Shown here: piece after piece, positions 38,601 to 50,365 of the stretch | Layout of the letters: each line of letters begins with the position of its first letter | Position numbering within the stretch: the stretch's first letter is position 1 | Source of the DNA: Trogon surrucura | Taxonomy: Eukaryota > Chordata > Aves > Trogoniformes > Trogonidae | Length of the DNA stretch: 64,000 nucleotides | Reading direction: 5' to 3' | Assembly (NCBI GenBank): GCA_020746105.1 | Contig: CM036622.1 | Location: 44,741,477-44,805,476, forward strand | Notes under the pieces: model-generated | What the model saw: only the letters and a program-made list of their open reading frames with translations | Databases searched by the model: none | Told to the model about the DNA's origin: nothing | Translations under genes and position numbers: made by a program

Positions 38601-38859
38601 TTCCATGCAGCTCTGTGGGATAGAAGAGTTTTACAGTTACCGCTTTACACATCATGATATAGAAAGACACACAGAAGATCTGCTCCCGGTGTATTTCTTT
38701 ATGATAAATGGCACTTGTGCTGCACGATAGCAGCAGAGCGAGTTGGCTATTTAGCCTAAGTATGAATTCTACCAGTTTTGTTTAGGTGGCTTTATAAAGG
38801 TCACGCATCGCGGGAGCCCGCAGGGACAACTACACTTGAGGAAGCCCATGGGGTTTCTC

Positions 38860-39720
38860 CCCACAGGTCGGTGGGTGCACCGGGACAGGCTGGGAGCCGC
38901 GGTCGGTGCTGGGCAGCCGCCCTGCAGCACAGGCCCTCGGGGCTCGGGGGGCACAAGGCTCCGCGTGCGCCGGGGCTGCGCAGGGACGCGCGGGCCCGCA
39001 GGCCTGGCCGAGACTGGTCTCACACGCTCAGCGCCACGGAGGCCAAAACCACTTTCTCTGTTACCTGGTGAAGCGTCCCCCCTCCGAAATCAGAGCGGGG
39101 AAAGGGGTTTGTGCGGGTGGAAGGATCTGTAGAAAATATAAACACGGTTAAAGGAAGAACATCACCCGGCAAGTGGCAGCAAGCCGGGAAAGGCTTCAGC
39201 CCTCTGAGGGCACGGCCGCGCTGTGGGCCCGGCTGCTGCCGCCTGCGAGGGAACGCAGCGTTTTATAGGGGCGGAGAGGCACACCGAGAGCCAGGGGTAA
39301 GCAGGGCCGCACAAGACCCCCAGGCTGTGGGACACAACCCACCTCCGCGGCCACGGGCGGCGACCAACGCCTGGAAGCCAGAAGGCGCGCCCAGCCCCTC
39401 GCCACCACCCACGGACCCGCCGCCCCGACCCGGGCCGGCCCCGCGCGCCTCTGGCGCCCCCCAGCGGCGGCGGCCGGCACCGGCGCGAGACCCCGCGCAG
39501 CCCCGCGGCCGCCTCAGCGCGCGGGCGGGGCAGGGGCCCGGCGGCCGGAGGCGCAGCGGGAGAGCGGCGGCGCCTGCGGGAGGCCCAGGGCAAGCGGCGG
39601 GGCGGGTGGGCTTCCCCGGCAGCCTCCGCCCCTGGATCCCCGGGCCAGCGGTTCCCAGAGCACGGGACCCCCTTTCCCCCCGGAGAGCCCTCTCCTTTCT
39701 CCCTCACACCCGTGAGGTCT
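38860..39720. promoter_or_regulatory. orphan CpG island between ARHGAP12 and KIF5B
   Basis: About 0.85 kb are dense in CpG and GC, comparable to the ARHGAP12 island, yet no recognised gene starts here. KIF5B ends 5.2 kb to the right on the minus strand, and the ARHGAP12 promoter is 26 kb to the left. Frames of up to 206 codons inside it are Pro/Arg/Gly/Ala-rich and are composition artefacts. It may be the promoter of a long non-coding RNA, an unmethylated orphan island or an enhancer. Confidence 0.75.
39261..39267 (-). promoter_or_regulatory. TATA box (TATAAAA) with adjacent GC box, minus strand
   Basis: On the minus strand the order is CCGCCCC then TATAAAA, inside the orphan CpG island. A start near 39235 heading left would be expected. 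No donor or ORF downstream is decisive. Confidence 0.4.
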
Positions 39721-40742
39721 CGGCTTCATGACGAGTCCACAGAAGGGGCTCGCACCGCACCGGGGGGTTCGGTTGTGGGCGTTAACAACGAGCTCTGCAG
39801 AGCAGAAATTTTAACTCCAGCTGGGCAAGTCTGTTTGTACCGCCCCGAGCAGTGACTTGGCAGGTGTGGCTTGTGCTTCATCATGACCTTGTCGGCTCAT
39901 CAACAAACTGATCCTTTCCTGGGCAGCCAAAAAGACCTCAGCAAGGACAGAACTTCTCTGACTCCTCTCTTTTTCTCTTTTTTTTTTGTCTGTAAGCAGA
40001 ACTTCAGACCCGGAATGTGTCACACACCAGACTTGAAACTTCTGTTACTCCACAGCCTGGCCTGTATTTCTTCCACTCGAGGATGTGTGGTTCAGGTTCT
40101 CTGCTGTTGCTTGGTCCTGTTGCACGTGGCCTCACAGTTACAGAGGAAAACAGACCTGGAGGAGTAGGAATACAAATTCCTTCCAGGAAAAGCAGGCAGC
40201 TCCCACCTTCCCCCAGCACATGGACAAGTTCCTCACACCGGCATCCCAGAGTGGGCAGGGGGAAGGTGGTGGAGGCTGAAGCTGGTGGCAGCAGGACCAG
40301 GCGTGTTGTCTGACCGCTTGGGAGCAAAGGGAGCAGCGCCACTCCTGCAAAATAACCTACCTGGATGTGGAAAGCCAGTAAGGTTCAGCTGTGAGGAGCT
40401 TCCCTCTGCCATTAGCAGCAGGAATAGGGGTCACCCTCCTGCAGTTCTCACTGCAAAACGGGCCCCAGGAGCCACAGGTGGTTACCAGGCTGCTACACGC
40501 TCCTGATGCTAAAATCAGGAAGGCCTCGCAATAACCTCTGATTCAAACCAGCTTTCCTGGGCAAGAAGACTGTCATGGTTTCTGCTGAAGGGTATTTCTT
40601 GAACTAAAAGCATCTAAAGAATCATTTACACCTCTCAGGAAAAGGCCAGCACAAAAATACCTGCAAATACCTGCTTGTTAATAGGATGCTGAGTGATCAT
40701 GTAGAATACCTGTAGTGGCAGCACAACACCTCCAGGCTGATG

Positions 40743-40829
40743 GGAACTGGACCTGTTGATGGAGGTGATGAGGAACTGGACCTGTTGATGGAGGTGATCA
40801 GGAACTGGATCTGTTGACGGAGGCGATAA
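40743..40829. repeat. 29-bp minisatellite, three copies
   Basis: Three direct copies of a 29-base unit beginning 'ggaactggacctgttgatgg' start at 40743, 40772 and 40801. The first two are nearly identical; the third has several changes. Confidence 0.95.
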
Positions 40830-41323
40830 ATAGGATAACAACATCTACACTTTGCAGAGCTGATTTACTTTTTAACACAGTTTTTAACGCTGCTGCTAAC
40901 AAAAGCCAAATGAACCATCCACTGGAACAGCAAATTGCTTCGCAGATATTTTCACTATGGTGTTATCAGCTGTGTGTTTGTCTTCAACTGCAGGAGGCAA
41001 TTTGAGTTGACTTTCAGAACAGGACAGGGGCTCCCAGGTATTTCACAACACTCTGGAAAGAGCTCTCTGAAACACACACCTGGGGGCACCTCTGAGTCAT
41101 TTCCACACCCAGTTTTGTGGCTTTAGGAATGCAGAGAATGTGGGTTATGCTGCTCTCCTTATTTGCTGGAGGGACATATCAACGCTTCCCTTGGTATCCT
41201 CGGTGAAGACAGTTGATGGATTTAGCTCCGTTCCCCAATGCTGGTATGCCTGCACTGTGTAGAGCACAACGACCCTACAGGGAGCGTGCTGGTGAAACAT
41301 AAAACATCCAGGGTGCAGATCAA

Positions 41324-41432
41324 AGAATCACAGGGTCAGAATCATTACAGTTGGAAAAGAGCTCTAAGATCATCTAGTCCAACCATCAACCCAATACTAC
41401 CATGACCACTATGTCCTGAAGTGCCACGTCTA
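41324..41432 (-). mobile_element. CR1 LINE 3'-end fragment
   Basis: 'agaatcacagggtcagaatc' followed by 'ggaaaagagctctaagatca' and 'tccaaccatcaacccaa' is the reverse complement of an older CR1 3'UTR. About 110 bases are recognisable before similarity fades. Confidence 0.85.
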
Positions 41433-42019
41433 CACACCATGCTATGCAATACCCCTTTCTTTCCCCTTTATAGTTATTAGCCTCTTATTCTCCTTTTCAA
41501 AGGTAAATAGGCTAAATATGCTCTACCGCAATAGTAATAGACTGGTACCCTCTGCACCTTCAATTTTCATAATGAAACACTAAAACTAATTAGTAGCTCA
41601 AATTCCTCTCTCCCTGCCCAGTCTCACTTCACTTGTCTTTTCCTCCAGCAAAGATTGGGTAAAGATAAAATGATGAACAGTCCTGTAGGGAGTTCAGGAG
41701 AGTCCAGGAAGATTTATCAGCTCAAAACTTCACAGGCAAAAATTCTGATGGACCCACCAGTCTTCAGTAATCATCTTCCAGAATGTTTTCTGTGTCATTT
41801 AGCAAGGTTATATCACGTGACTCCAGACAGTTTTGTGCATAGCACATGTTAAACATCGTAATGCATTTTGACATTTTGTAAACTGATGTTACAACTTCTC
41901 AGTCCATTCAAGAGGGAAGCCACCCCAAGACAACCAACAGAACAAACTTGTTCTGTCAATGAGTTCTTTAGCACTCTGTGCGTTATAGTGCATGTAACAG
42001 CAGTTTTTCCTTGTTAGAA

Positions 42020-42780
42020 TATCACTGCTTAGGGCTGGACTGGCCACTAAATGAATGCCATTAACCCTTCTTCCTTCCTAAAAGGGGAAAGGAGAGAGAG
42101 TAAGAGAGACTTATGGGTTTGGAAAAAACCTAAAACTATTTCAGTGAACAGTAACAACTAAAGGAAAAATAATACTATTAATAAGAAAATTATCAAATGT
42201 ATACAAAACCATTATCAACTCCCTGGATGATGATCATCACTGATGCTGCAGGGCAGGCACTGGGGAAGTTCCAGACTGGAGCCAGCAGCAGACAGGAACT
42301 GCATTCAGGAACTGAATTTGGGAACTCAGATCGAGGGCAGAAGAACAGACAGAATCCTCCTTGGGCACCGGCCGCAGAAGAAGGCGGCTTGACCCTTGTG
42401 ATCCCTTGGCTTTATACTGAATATGACATGCACTGAATGGAATACTTTGCTGGTCAGTTTTGGGTCACCTGTCCTGTCTGCTCCTCTCTGGAGGTGCGAT
42501 CTTTTTACTTCCTCGTGACCCTTTTACTTACGACATTCCAACAATGTTACACAAGATTTAGCAGTGGCCTTGATTTCTACAGGAGCAAGTATAAGCAAGA
42601 GCCCTTCTGCATAACAACCCTTAGCAGTAATTGTAAACATCAATTGTTATCACTTCTAGGAGCAGACACTGAGAAAATGTGCTGTTATCTTCAGAAAGTG
42701 CAGGCTCTTAGAAAAAAACTGAGCTGAACAGTAAAATCACTGAACAGAGATTTGGTTCTGTTCCAACTCAAACCAGGACA
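42020..42780 (-). mobile_element. solo LTR of an avian endogenous retrovirus
   Basis: Read on the minus strand, it opens with TGTCCTGGTTTGAG at 42780, the typical start of common avian ERV LTRs. It contains 'tgacccaaaactgaccagc' followed by a TATAAAG box (near 42412-42420) and ends in a block resembling the usual LTR 3' end near 42020. Length is about 760 bases. No gag, pol or env sequence flanks it, so it is a solo LTR. I could not find a convincing target-site duplication. The family is recognised from memory of avian LTR sequence, not from a search. Confidence 0.75.
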
Positions 42781-44924
42781 CAGAGATGTAATAATATCTC
42801 TTTCTTAATTTCAGATAAAATTTCAAGTCATGCTGTTGCTTATAAGAAACTGCAGAGTGACAGATTTATTTTACTTTTTAAACATGCCTTAGTCCTTGAC
42901 TGCAATTTAAAGGGTTTGAGTCCGTCATCCCCTAACAGAGACACAGATATATTCAAGAGAGACTGCTTCACTGGTGTGATTGAGCCATCTCCCATTAATA
43001 GGATACACTGTGAAATATTGTATGGTGCCAGATTAGCTCATTATTGAGCAGCTTTGCAGATGCAATTTCTTTCTGCTGGGGTCTCTTCTTTTACATAACT
43101 GTACTGGCAGACTTAAATCTAGACCTTCATTATGCTTTTATATATATACATATATATTTCCATAAAAGCTCTATAAATTTAGCTAAATTTTTTTTTTTTT
43201 CCTGAGAAAATTATCCAGAAGATGATTGCAGCCTCACATAATAAGATTGCTCCATAAAAAAACAACAGTTCAATAGTACTTGGAAAAAGTTGAATCAACT
43301 GTTACAGATTATTGGGAACGGAAAAAGAGTCCTATGAAAGAAAAAGAAGAGAGGTCCAAGAAAGTCAAGGTGGCACAGAGATGTTGGAAAGAGATTAATC
43401 TGTCTAAAACAAGAATGGGGGGATCACTAAATCAGCAGAAGCCATTTTAAAAGAAAAAAGAGAGAGAGGTTCATGAAGTACGTGGTAACTCAAGGGAATT
43501 CGTTTTCAACTGAAACCAAGACAAGCTCACGTGGATTCCAAAGAAGACTGTCCAAGCACATGGATAAACAAACTTTGAGCATCACCGTACAGACAACTGA
43601 CCATACTCAGGAAAGCGCCCAAGGCATCACATCTGCAGAAAACTACTGAGGGGAATCATCACATTTGATTTTCAGGGCAGCCCAGCACAGATCTGGTACC
43701 TCTGGAGACAGAGTTAGCTGGATGAGCTCTTGCTCTGAGCCGAGCCAACCTCCATCAGTCCAGCAGAACCGAGCTCCATTTCACTTCCCTCCTTCGGTGG
43801 CTATCCCGGGGTACGTACGGGACAAGCTCAAGCTGAAATCACAGAAGGCAGCAGATGCTACAGATGAATTGAGTTTTCAGGATTTGCCATCTGCAGGCTG
43901 AACTGCTCCAAGCAGGCACTCCTCGCGTCCCAAAACAGATAAACACATTATAATCTTAGGAAGTCTTTAAAATTGGACTTCAAGTTGCTCAGGAACTAAA
44001 TCAAATGCACATCATGCACAAACCCTTGATTCTACACTGCTCATTTCAAAGTTTTGTTTTAAAGGACAAGTGTGGAATTTAAATGCATCTACTGAGGCAA
44101 CCTCTCGTAGTTTTGAACTTCCCTCTGCTCCTGAACAGAAGAAAATACAGCTGTCTTTAACCCAACTTCAATTTACTCTGGAATGCAACCATTTATTTTT
44201 TTTAAAGAAAAATACCTTGGTGAATAGGATGTAGCAATCATCTTACATATCTAACCCCCAATTACAGCTAGGAAATAACTGCATGTAGACACAGCTTACA
44301 GAAAGGAGGGTTGGCATTTGTTCTTCAGGTCTTTTCTAAAAAGCAGAGGAATACTAAGACCGAGATCAGTGCACTCTAGAAACAAAGCAGCTGCTCTGAG
44401 CAAAAGAGGAAATCTCTCCTTTGAGAGAAAGGACACTGGTGTCTACGCCCTATGGCAAGGGAGAATTCTTCGAGGTGTTGTCACACTGTATCCAATACAG
44501 GAAGTTAAAAAAATCCCAACTAAACCAAAACATACCCAACCAGGAGAAGCCATTAAAAATGGCCAGGGACTGAACAGAGTGAAAGCCTGTAGGAGAGGTC
44601 AAAGTATTCCCTGACTGAAGGGGTTCAAACCCCAGTACACTGTGGCTGTAAACCAGTGTCTGAACATTTCCACAGTCACCAACGGTCAGCTTGGTTTGTC
44701 GTTGTTCTTTTGTTTGTGTTTTTTTTTCTATCTTGAACAGTCTTCTGAAGACTAAGACCTAAATAATTGTATTTGTGTAGGGGAAAGGTTACTTGTATGA
44801 ACCAACACTGGAGTAAGAGGGTAGAGACACCATGTGATCGTGATTTACACAGAGAGAACTGGTCTGAAACTTCCCAAGTGAAAAGTATCACAGGGAGACA
44901 GTTTAACTCAATAAACGCACACGA
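42781..44924. other. intergenic, downstream of KIF5B
   Basis: Between the LTR and the KIF5B poly(A) region I see no gene. Features are an AT-rich hairpin-like run (43135-43180, alternating TA flanked by 'cttttat' and 'ataaaag') and a T-run at 43189-43200. A block at about 42.89-43.08 kb looks complex enough to be a conserved non-coding element. Confidence 0.6.
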
Positions 44925-47503
44925 GTTCAAAGATTTTTCTTCTCTTTATTTAAACACAAATACATTTACAGCATGCAGGTAAGTTAAAACTATATGGCGT
45001 CTTCCCCAAACCAATTGTTTTAATGCATCTTAAGTGTACTGAAGTTAAATCATATTCCACAGGTAGACTTGTCCTCATGTCAAATTTAGAGTTACACACA
45101 GCAGTGAGTCAACAGTTAACTTAGATTTAATAATTTAGTTGTTCACCAGAAATAAATATTATTTTACCAAGTTCCTATCCTAAACCATCTTTTAAAAAAT
45201 ATGATCTAGAGGAACATAAAAATAAGAACCATTCAAAGACTGCAAGTTGAAACAGCAGTGTTGAACATTCCCTGTATAGACTGAGTATTTTAATTTACAA
45301 AAAACAGTAATTGTCCTGTCCAGCTGACCAATGACAGCCAAACCAGAAAACAAAAAAGTTGTTTTTTTTTTTTCTTTTTTACATTTTAAGAGGCAGTTCT
45401 TGGTAAACTTCATAAAAGGTTTAAAATAAAAAAAAAAAGTTTAAATATAAAAAGGTGATGTACACTAAGCTACAGGCTAGTTATCCATTTATTTTTTTTA
45501 AACACAGCAATTTTCAGCACCAAAACTCATGATAACTACCTACAGGAATGAAACTCCCACTCACAGGCATGAGAAAAAATCCTGCTTCATTTGAATGTAT
45601 TTTAAAGAAAATGTTGGGTTTTTTTTTTCTTTTTATGATTGCATATTAACAAATGAAGCTCTGAAAACTTGTAAGTTAACATTGAGAAAGGTAAAGGACA
45701 GTGCTGTTTCCATTATGGGAAATAGTTTGCTGTTCCTTATTTTTCTTTCCTTGGTGTGCTGTCTTTAATCATGCTCTAAAACAATTGCAAGTTTGGAGTG
45801 TCTGGCAGCCTTAATGAACAAACAGCCTTAAAAGCTGAAAACTCCAACACAGTGAGATTTCCGACTGATACACTCAACCTTTAAAAAAAAAAAAAGAAAT
45901 CAAACTATTAAAAATTCAAACTACTGTAGATATAGAAAAAAGTGGTTCAAGGTCTAATATCTGACTACACCTCATCATAATATAAATATTTTGTCTATTT
46001 ATAAAAGTTGAAAGTGATCTGCTGTCTGAACAGTCCTAGAGTCTCTATTGTTTCAACAATAACTGATGAATACCCAGAAAAAAATTCAAGCCAGCACACA
46101 AAGTGGTACCAACTGGGTCTGGAAAGCTCATCAAATTTTCAGTAACATTAAGTTTCCTCTTTCTCAAAGACCTGGTAACTTATTTCTATCCCAAAGAAGG
46201 TTGTTCTAAAAATGATAGTGGCTAAACCCTATGAATAAGTTATGCAAATCATACTATAAAATTTTAAACCCCAGATTCAGCTCAGTGGGAGTACTGGAGC
46301 TCAAAACAAAACAAAAAAACACCCCGTGTTTCATTTTGTTAGCCACTTTACAGGACTTTATTGCAAAGAGAAGAAAAATATTCAACAACTACTACTTTGG
46401 ACATTTCATACACCTACTTACAAATGGATTACAAATACAATTCAGGGTAGCACTTCATTTTATTAATTTTTTTTTAAACGTGTCTCTGGGAATTCCAGAT
46501 ACATCAGTTTAAAAAAGTTGTATCCTTTATTAGCATATCTGAATTCATCGGCCAGTCACTGAATTTTTTTTTTTAAATTCCAACTTAAAATTGTTGCCCA
46601 AAATTCCAGTACTGTATATGTAGCGGAATATCAAGTTAAGTTTTAGATTGCGCTCATTTCACGATTACAAAATAGTGAAAGTGAACCGTCACAGACACAG
46701 ACAAATGGACAGACAGGCTCATCAGAATGAAGCAGAATGTTTTCACTCCACCAGACTGTACTGTGTGTAGAATCAGGAACAGGACAGATGGGATAATCCA
46801 TTGCCAAAGTCTTTTTTTGTAAACTTAGGTTTGCTCTTATTACTGTACAATATTTAACTCTAAAGTACCCGATAAATGGGCATTTAATCAGATAACAGTT
46901 AAACAGCCCTGTTCATATTGAACTCTGTAGTTCTGTGGTGTAGCGCAGTGCCTTATGGCAGTTGTCGTAAGCACACTTCAGTTTTCTTACACTGTACAAA
47001 TGAATTTAATTTCAATGCTCTATGTAGCATTCCAAAAGAAAAAAAGGTGACGTAGAGTGCCGTTCTAATTCAGTGGAACATGTAGTGTTACGTGAAGTGG
47101 TAAAAACGAAAGTATACTTAAACACCGTTGCACATTCCCTAAGACAAGAAGATGTACACAAATTAAGCTAGAAAATTTGAAACTAAGATTTTCTCGACTT
47201 ACATTCAGCTTGGCACAGTGCAGACTAAATTTAAGACATGAAAGACAAACTGTGTAATGAGCAGAGCTACACTTTAAGTAACATGTCATTTTTCAAGACG
47301 CCAAAATTGCACTCTAGTTTGGTTTTTTTTTTGGGAATCAGTTAGCAGAATTTGTAGAAGGGGGAAGAGCTGTACAGGCCAGGTATAATTTATACATTTT
47401 CAAAAAATAATCCTACAGTCCCCAAAGGGAGAGTTTATTGTCATGGAATGACTCCCTCTACACGATATCCAATCCTCCTTACGCTGCATTTACTTTTCAG
47501 CAA
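44925..47503 (-). other. KIF5B: KIF5B last exon (3'UTR)
   Basis: The acceptor CATTTACAG precedes 47503. Sequence after it, including 'tgtataaattatacctggcc' and 'aactagagtgcaattttggc', corresponds to the human KIF5B 3'UTR as I remember it. This shows the exon is 3'UTR and not intergenic. It is about 2.6 kb, AT-rich, with several AATAAA hexamers (for example at 47434-47439 and 46526-46531) before the most distal one at 44945-44950. It corresponds to human exon 26. The exact cleavage point is inferred. Confidence 0.85.
44945..44950 (-). terminator. KIF5B: distal KIF5B poly(A) signal AATAAA
   Basis: AATAAA on the minus strand, followed by A-rich and then GT-rich sequence (TCGTGTGCG). Cleavage is expected near 44920-44930. 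Confidence 0.65.
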
Positions 47504-50365
47504 CTGTAAATGAGAAAAATAGCAGAGTTAAGTGCTTGTACCTTGTAAGTCAAAAAAAGCCAAGTTTTTTTACACATACAATAGACCATACTCATGATTT
47601 AGAGAGCCTTTAAGTGCTCAATTCTTAGACAACTCGGAAAAGTACTAACAAAACACCTACTTTAGAATAAGAAATTATGCGATGCAAAGCACTTAAGCAA
47701 TGCTGTCTGTTACCAACAAACAGGACTGGGTATCCAGTCTTGATTGCCTTAATGGTGTAAGCATTACAAACAAACCAATTATAACCCAGCTCCATTTCCC
47801 ATGACTGCTGCTACTTTTCCAGCCCTGTGAGAACTGTCTGGATACCATCTACCAGCTGCTGCAGCAAAGCTTGACTTAACTATTTTGGAAAGATGAAATG
47901 GGAATGAAGAGATCATTTGGTATTAATCATCCTAAAAAAGTTTGATTTGCATAGGGAAATTACAATTTACCACCTCTGTATTTCTTTAATGATTCCAGAA
48001 TAAGTTGTTAAACTGTGATCTCCAAATGTAAAACAGTGCATCACATTCCTACTGTACCAGAAGTTCTTTTCTAACCAGTTCAGATGCTTAAGGTCTGTAT
48101 TAATCCTCCAAAAAACTATAACAGGAATTTTTACAGCAAAAAATGATACTGGCTACCTAAGTAGTCACACACTCAGAACAAATTTTTAATTGATAGTAAA
48201 ATATTTCCACAAGGGACAATTCTTCCAGAAATAAGATAGGAATGTTGGAATAAATCACAGCCGCTCTCCTTTTTACCCCTGTACTATTCACCACTGGTGA
48301 GGCCACATTTCAAGTACTGTGCTCAGGTTTGGGCCCCTCACTCCAAAAAAGGACACTGAGGCACTAGAGCTTGTTCAGAAGGGCAACAAAGCTGGGGAAG
48401 TGTCTAGAGTACAAGTCTTATGAGGAGCAGCTGAAGGAGCAGGGGTTGTTTAGTCTGGGGAAAAGGATTCCGAGAGGAGACCTTATTGCTCTCTACGACT
48501 ACCTTAAAGGAGATTGTAGAGAGGTGGGGGTCAGTCTGCTCAAACAAAGAACAAGTGACAGGACAAAAGGAAATGGTCTGAAGTTGCACCAAAAAAAGTT
48601 TAGGTTGGACACTAAGAAGAATTTCTGTAGTAAAAGGGTTATCAGGCATTGGAACAGGTTGCCCAGGGTAGTGGAGAAGTCCCCATCCCCAGAGGTATTT
48701 ACAAGCCATGTGGACACAGTGCTCAGGGAAACGGTTTAGTCGAGGACTTGTCAGTGTTAGGTTAATGATTGGACTCCATGATCTTAAAGGTCTTTTCCAA
48801 TCTGAGCAATTCTGTGATTCTGTGCGATTCCACCTTTCAGTGCTAAGCTCTGCCTGGTGTTACAGCAATAGGTAACATGCTGACATTAGAAGAATTACAT
48901 GAAAGCTTTACAGCTGCTTAAGGGATTCTGTAAGCATATTACACGGGAGCTTCTTGGTTTGTTTGTTAAAAAGGAGTTCCAGCCAACACTTGGCGATTTT
49001 CCACTTCGTGACTTATCTACACATAAGATTATCTACACAAAGTAAAAATGTTAAGTCTCCTATTTAAATTCCCCAGGACCAACAGTGAAAGCTCATCTTC
49101 AAAGCAAGATGCAAGCTCAAAATTTAGTTATTTATTCCTGATTATATCAGCTATTTTAAGTACTCTTGAAGTAGAAGAATAAATAGGCTCTCTTCAGTTA
49201 GAATTCTGGGCAGCATCAGAGCATGTGCAAACTCATGCTAAAGCAGGCATCTAAAATAAACTGGGTCAATCATACCTCAAAATGTCTCTACATTGGACAG
49301 CTGAGGATCTAGCTCAGCCTTTGTAGTCAAAGTAGTTATCTGAAGATTAATTTCACCATATCAGCATAATGAAGAATTGCCAGCTCCTTGGTCATTAGAG
49401 ATAAATGGTATTCAAGGTTGAACACCAAGACAGACAACTGAACAGAACCAGGTACTCTACTACTACAGCTTGATTTTCTCCAAATTGTACAAAAAGCTTT
49501 GAAAAAAGTCAGCCAGCTAATAAAAACGAAACAAATGGAAACAAGATTAACATAAACTGCTTTGAAGTCCTTCAGAAGAGAAGCACCCAAAATTCAAGCA
49601 CCAGTCAATCAGCAGTATTTTCAGACTAAAAATACAGATTGACTTAACTAAAGGAATGTCTAGAAGACATTTATACAAATGCTCAAAAATGAAGGTGATG
49701 ACAGAGAATGCAGCAATGCATTACTGTGAGGTGGCCAAGAGACCAACCATAATGCAGACGTTAGGGACATGACTCTAGAACCAACTTAAGCATGTTAAGT
49801 ACCAGACTACATGTAATTACTTAGGAGATTAGTATTTGCACTTATTCCAAAGAGTCTCTAATTTCAATTACTGCAACTGTATTTTTAGCTAGGCTAACAT
49901 TTTAAATGTACTGGATGAATACATGAATTTTTCTCTATAAGTACTTCCAAATTACATGAAGCAGTGTGCAAACATAACAAGAATGGAATAGTTTTTTTAT
50001 TTGCTGAATGTTTTCTGAAAGAAAAAAAAATTATTTAGGAAACATACTAGCAATCTAAAAATTTAAACTGCCCACTCTTTTTCCAGACAGTAGCTAACTG
50101 GCCATGACTGGTAGCTATCTTGAATTTTCACATTTTGTTCTACTCCAGCAGAACAACTCCAAACTTATCATTTTACAATACCAAATTTATAAAGAGAGCA
50201 GCAACAGCATTAGTCAGATGTACATGTATACTCTTTCTGTAACTATGAAATTCTGTAAAAAAAAAAAAAGTTAAATCTGATCTGAGTGATTTTACACCAT
50301 AGAATGAACTGTAATAAAATTAATGCAAAGCGGTTTAAGTTTTAAAAAAATCCTGCAAGGCATGC
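47504..50365 (-). other. KIF5B: KIF5B terminal intron
   Basis: This is the interval between the exon carrying the stop codon and the 3'UTR exon. It contains one CR1 insertion (48279-48831). The donor is uncertain because the stop codon overlaps the best GT; see the finding on the C-terminus. Confidence 0.7.
48279..48831 (+). mobile_element. CR1 LINE, 5'-truncated, older copy
   Basis: This covers the CR1 ORF2 C-terminus (from 'ggtgaggccacatttcaagt') through the 3'UTR to 'caattctgtgattctgtg'. Compared with the copy at 22-24 kb it carries more substitutions and several frame breaks. It lies antisense to KIF5B in its terminal intron. Confidence 0.93.

Larger units (their letters stand above)
23986..38850. 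other. intergenic, no gene recognised
   Basis: I see no conserved coding exon. GC-rich short patches occur near 24.72-24.80 kb and 30.99-31.11 kb, the latter containing a GCTGAGTCAC AP-1/MARE-like site near 31067. Several AT-rich blocks with dense homeodomain-type motifs (25.39-25.58, 36.79-37.06, 37.85-38.17 kb) resemble non-coding conserved elements. Frames here reach about 124 codons and overlap on both strands without family resemblance. Confidence 0.6.

Noticed and set aside
39111-39731. 206-codon plus-strand frame and overlapping minus-strand frames in the second CpG island
   Set aside because: Same composition effect; no motif, and opposite-strand frames are equally long.
40571-40610. 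'tgtcatggtttctgctgaag' resembling an LTR start
   Set aside because: Only about 20 bases are suggestive and no further LTR blocks follow.
42015-42785. Target-site duplication around the solo LTR
   Set aside because: The five bases on each side do not match; either boundary may be misplaced or mutated.
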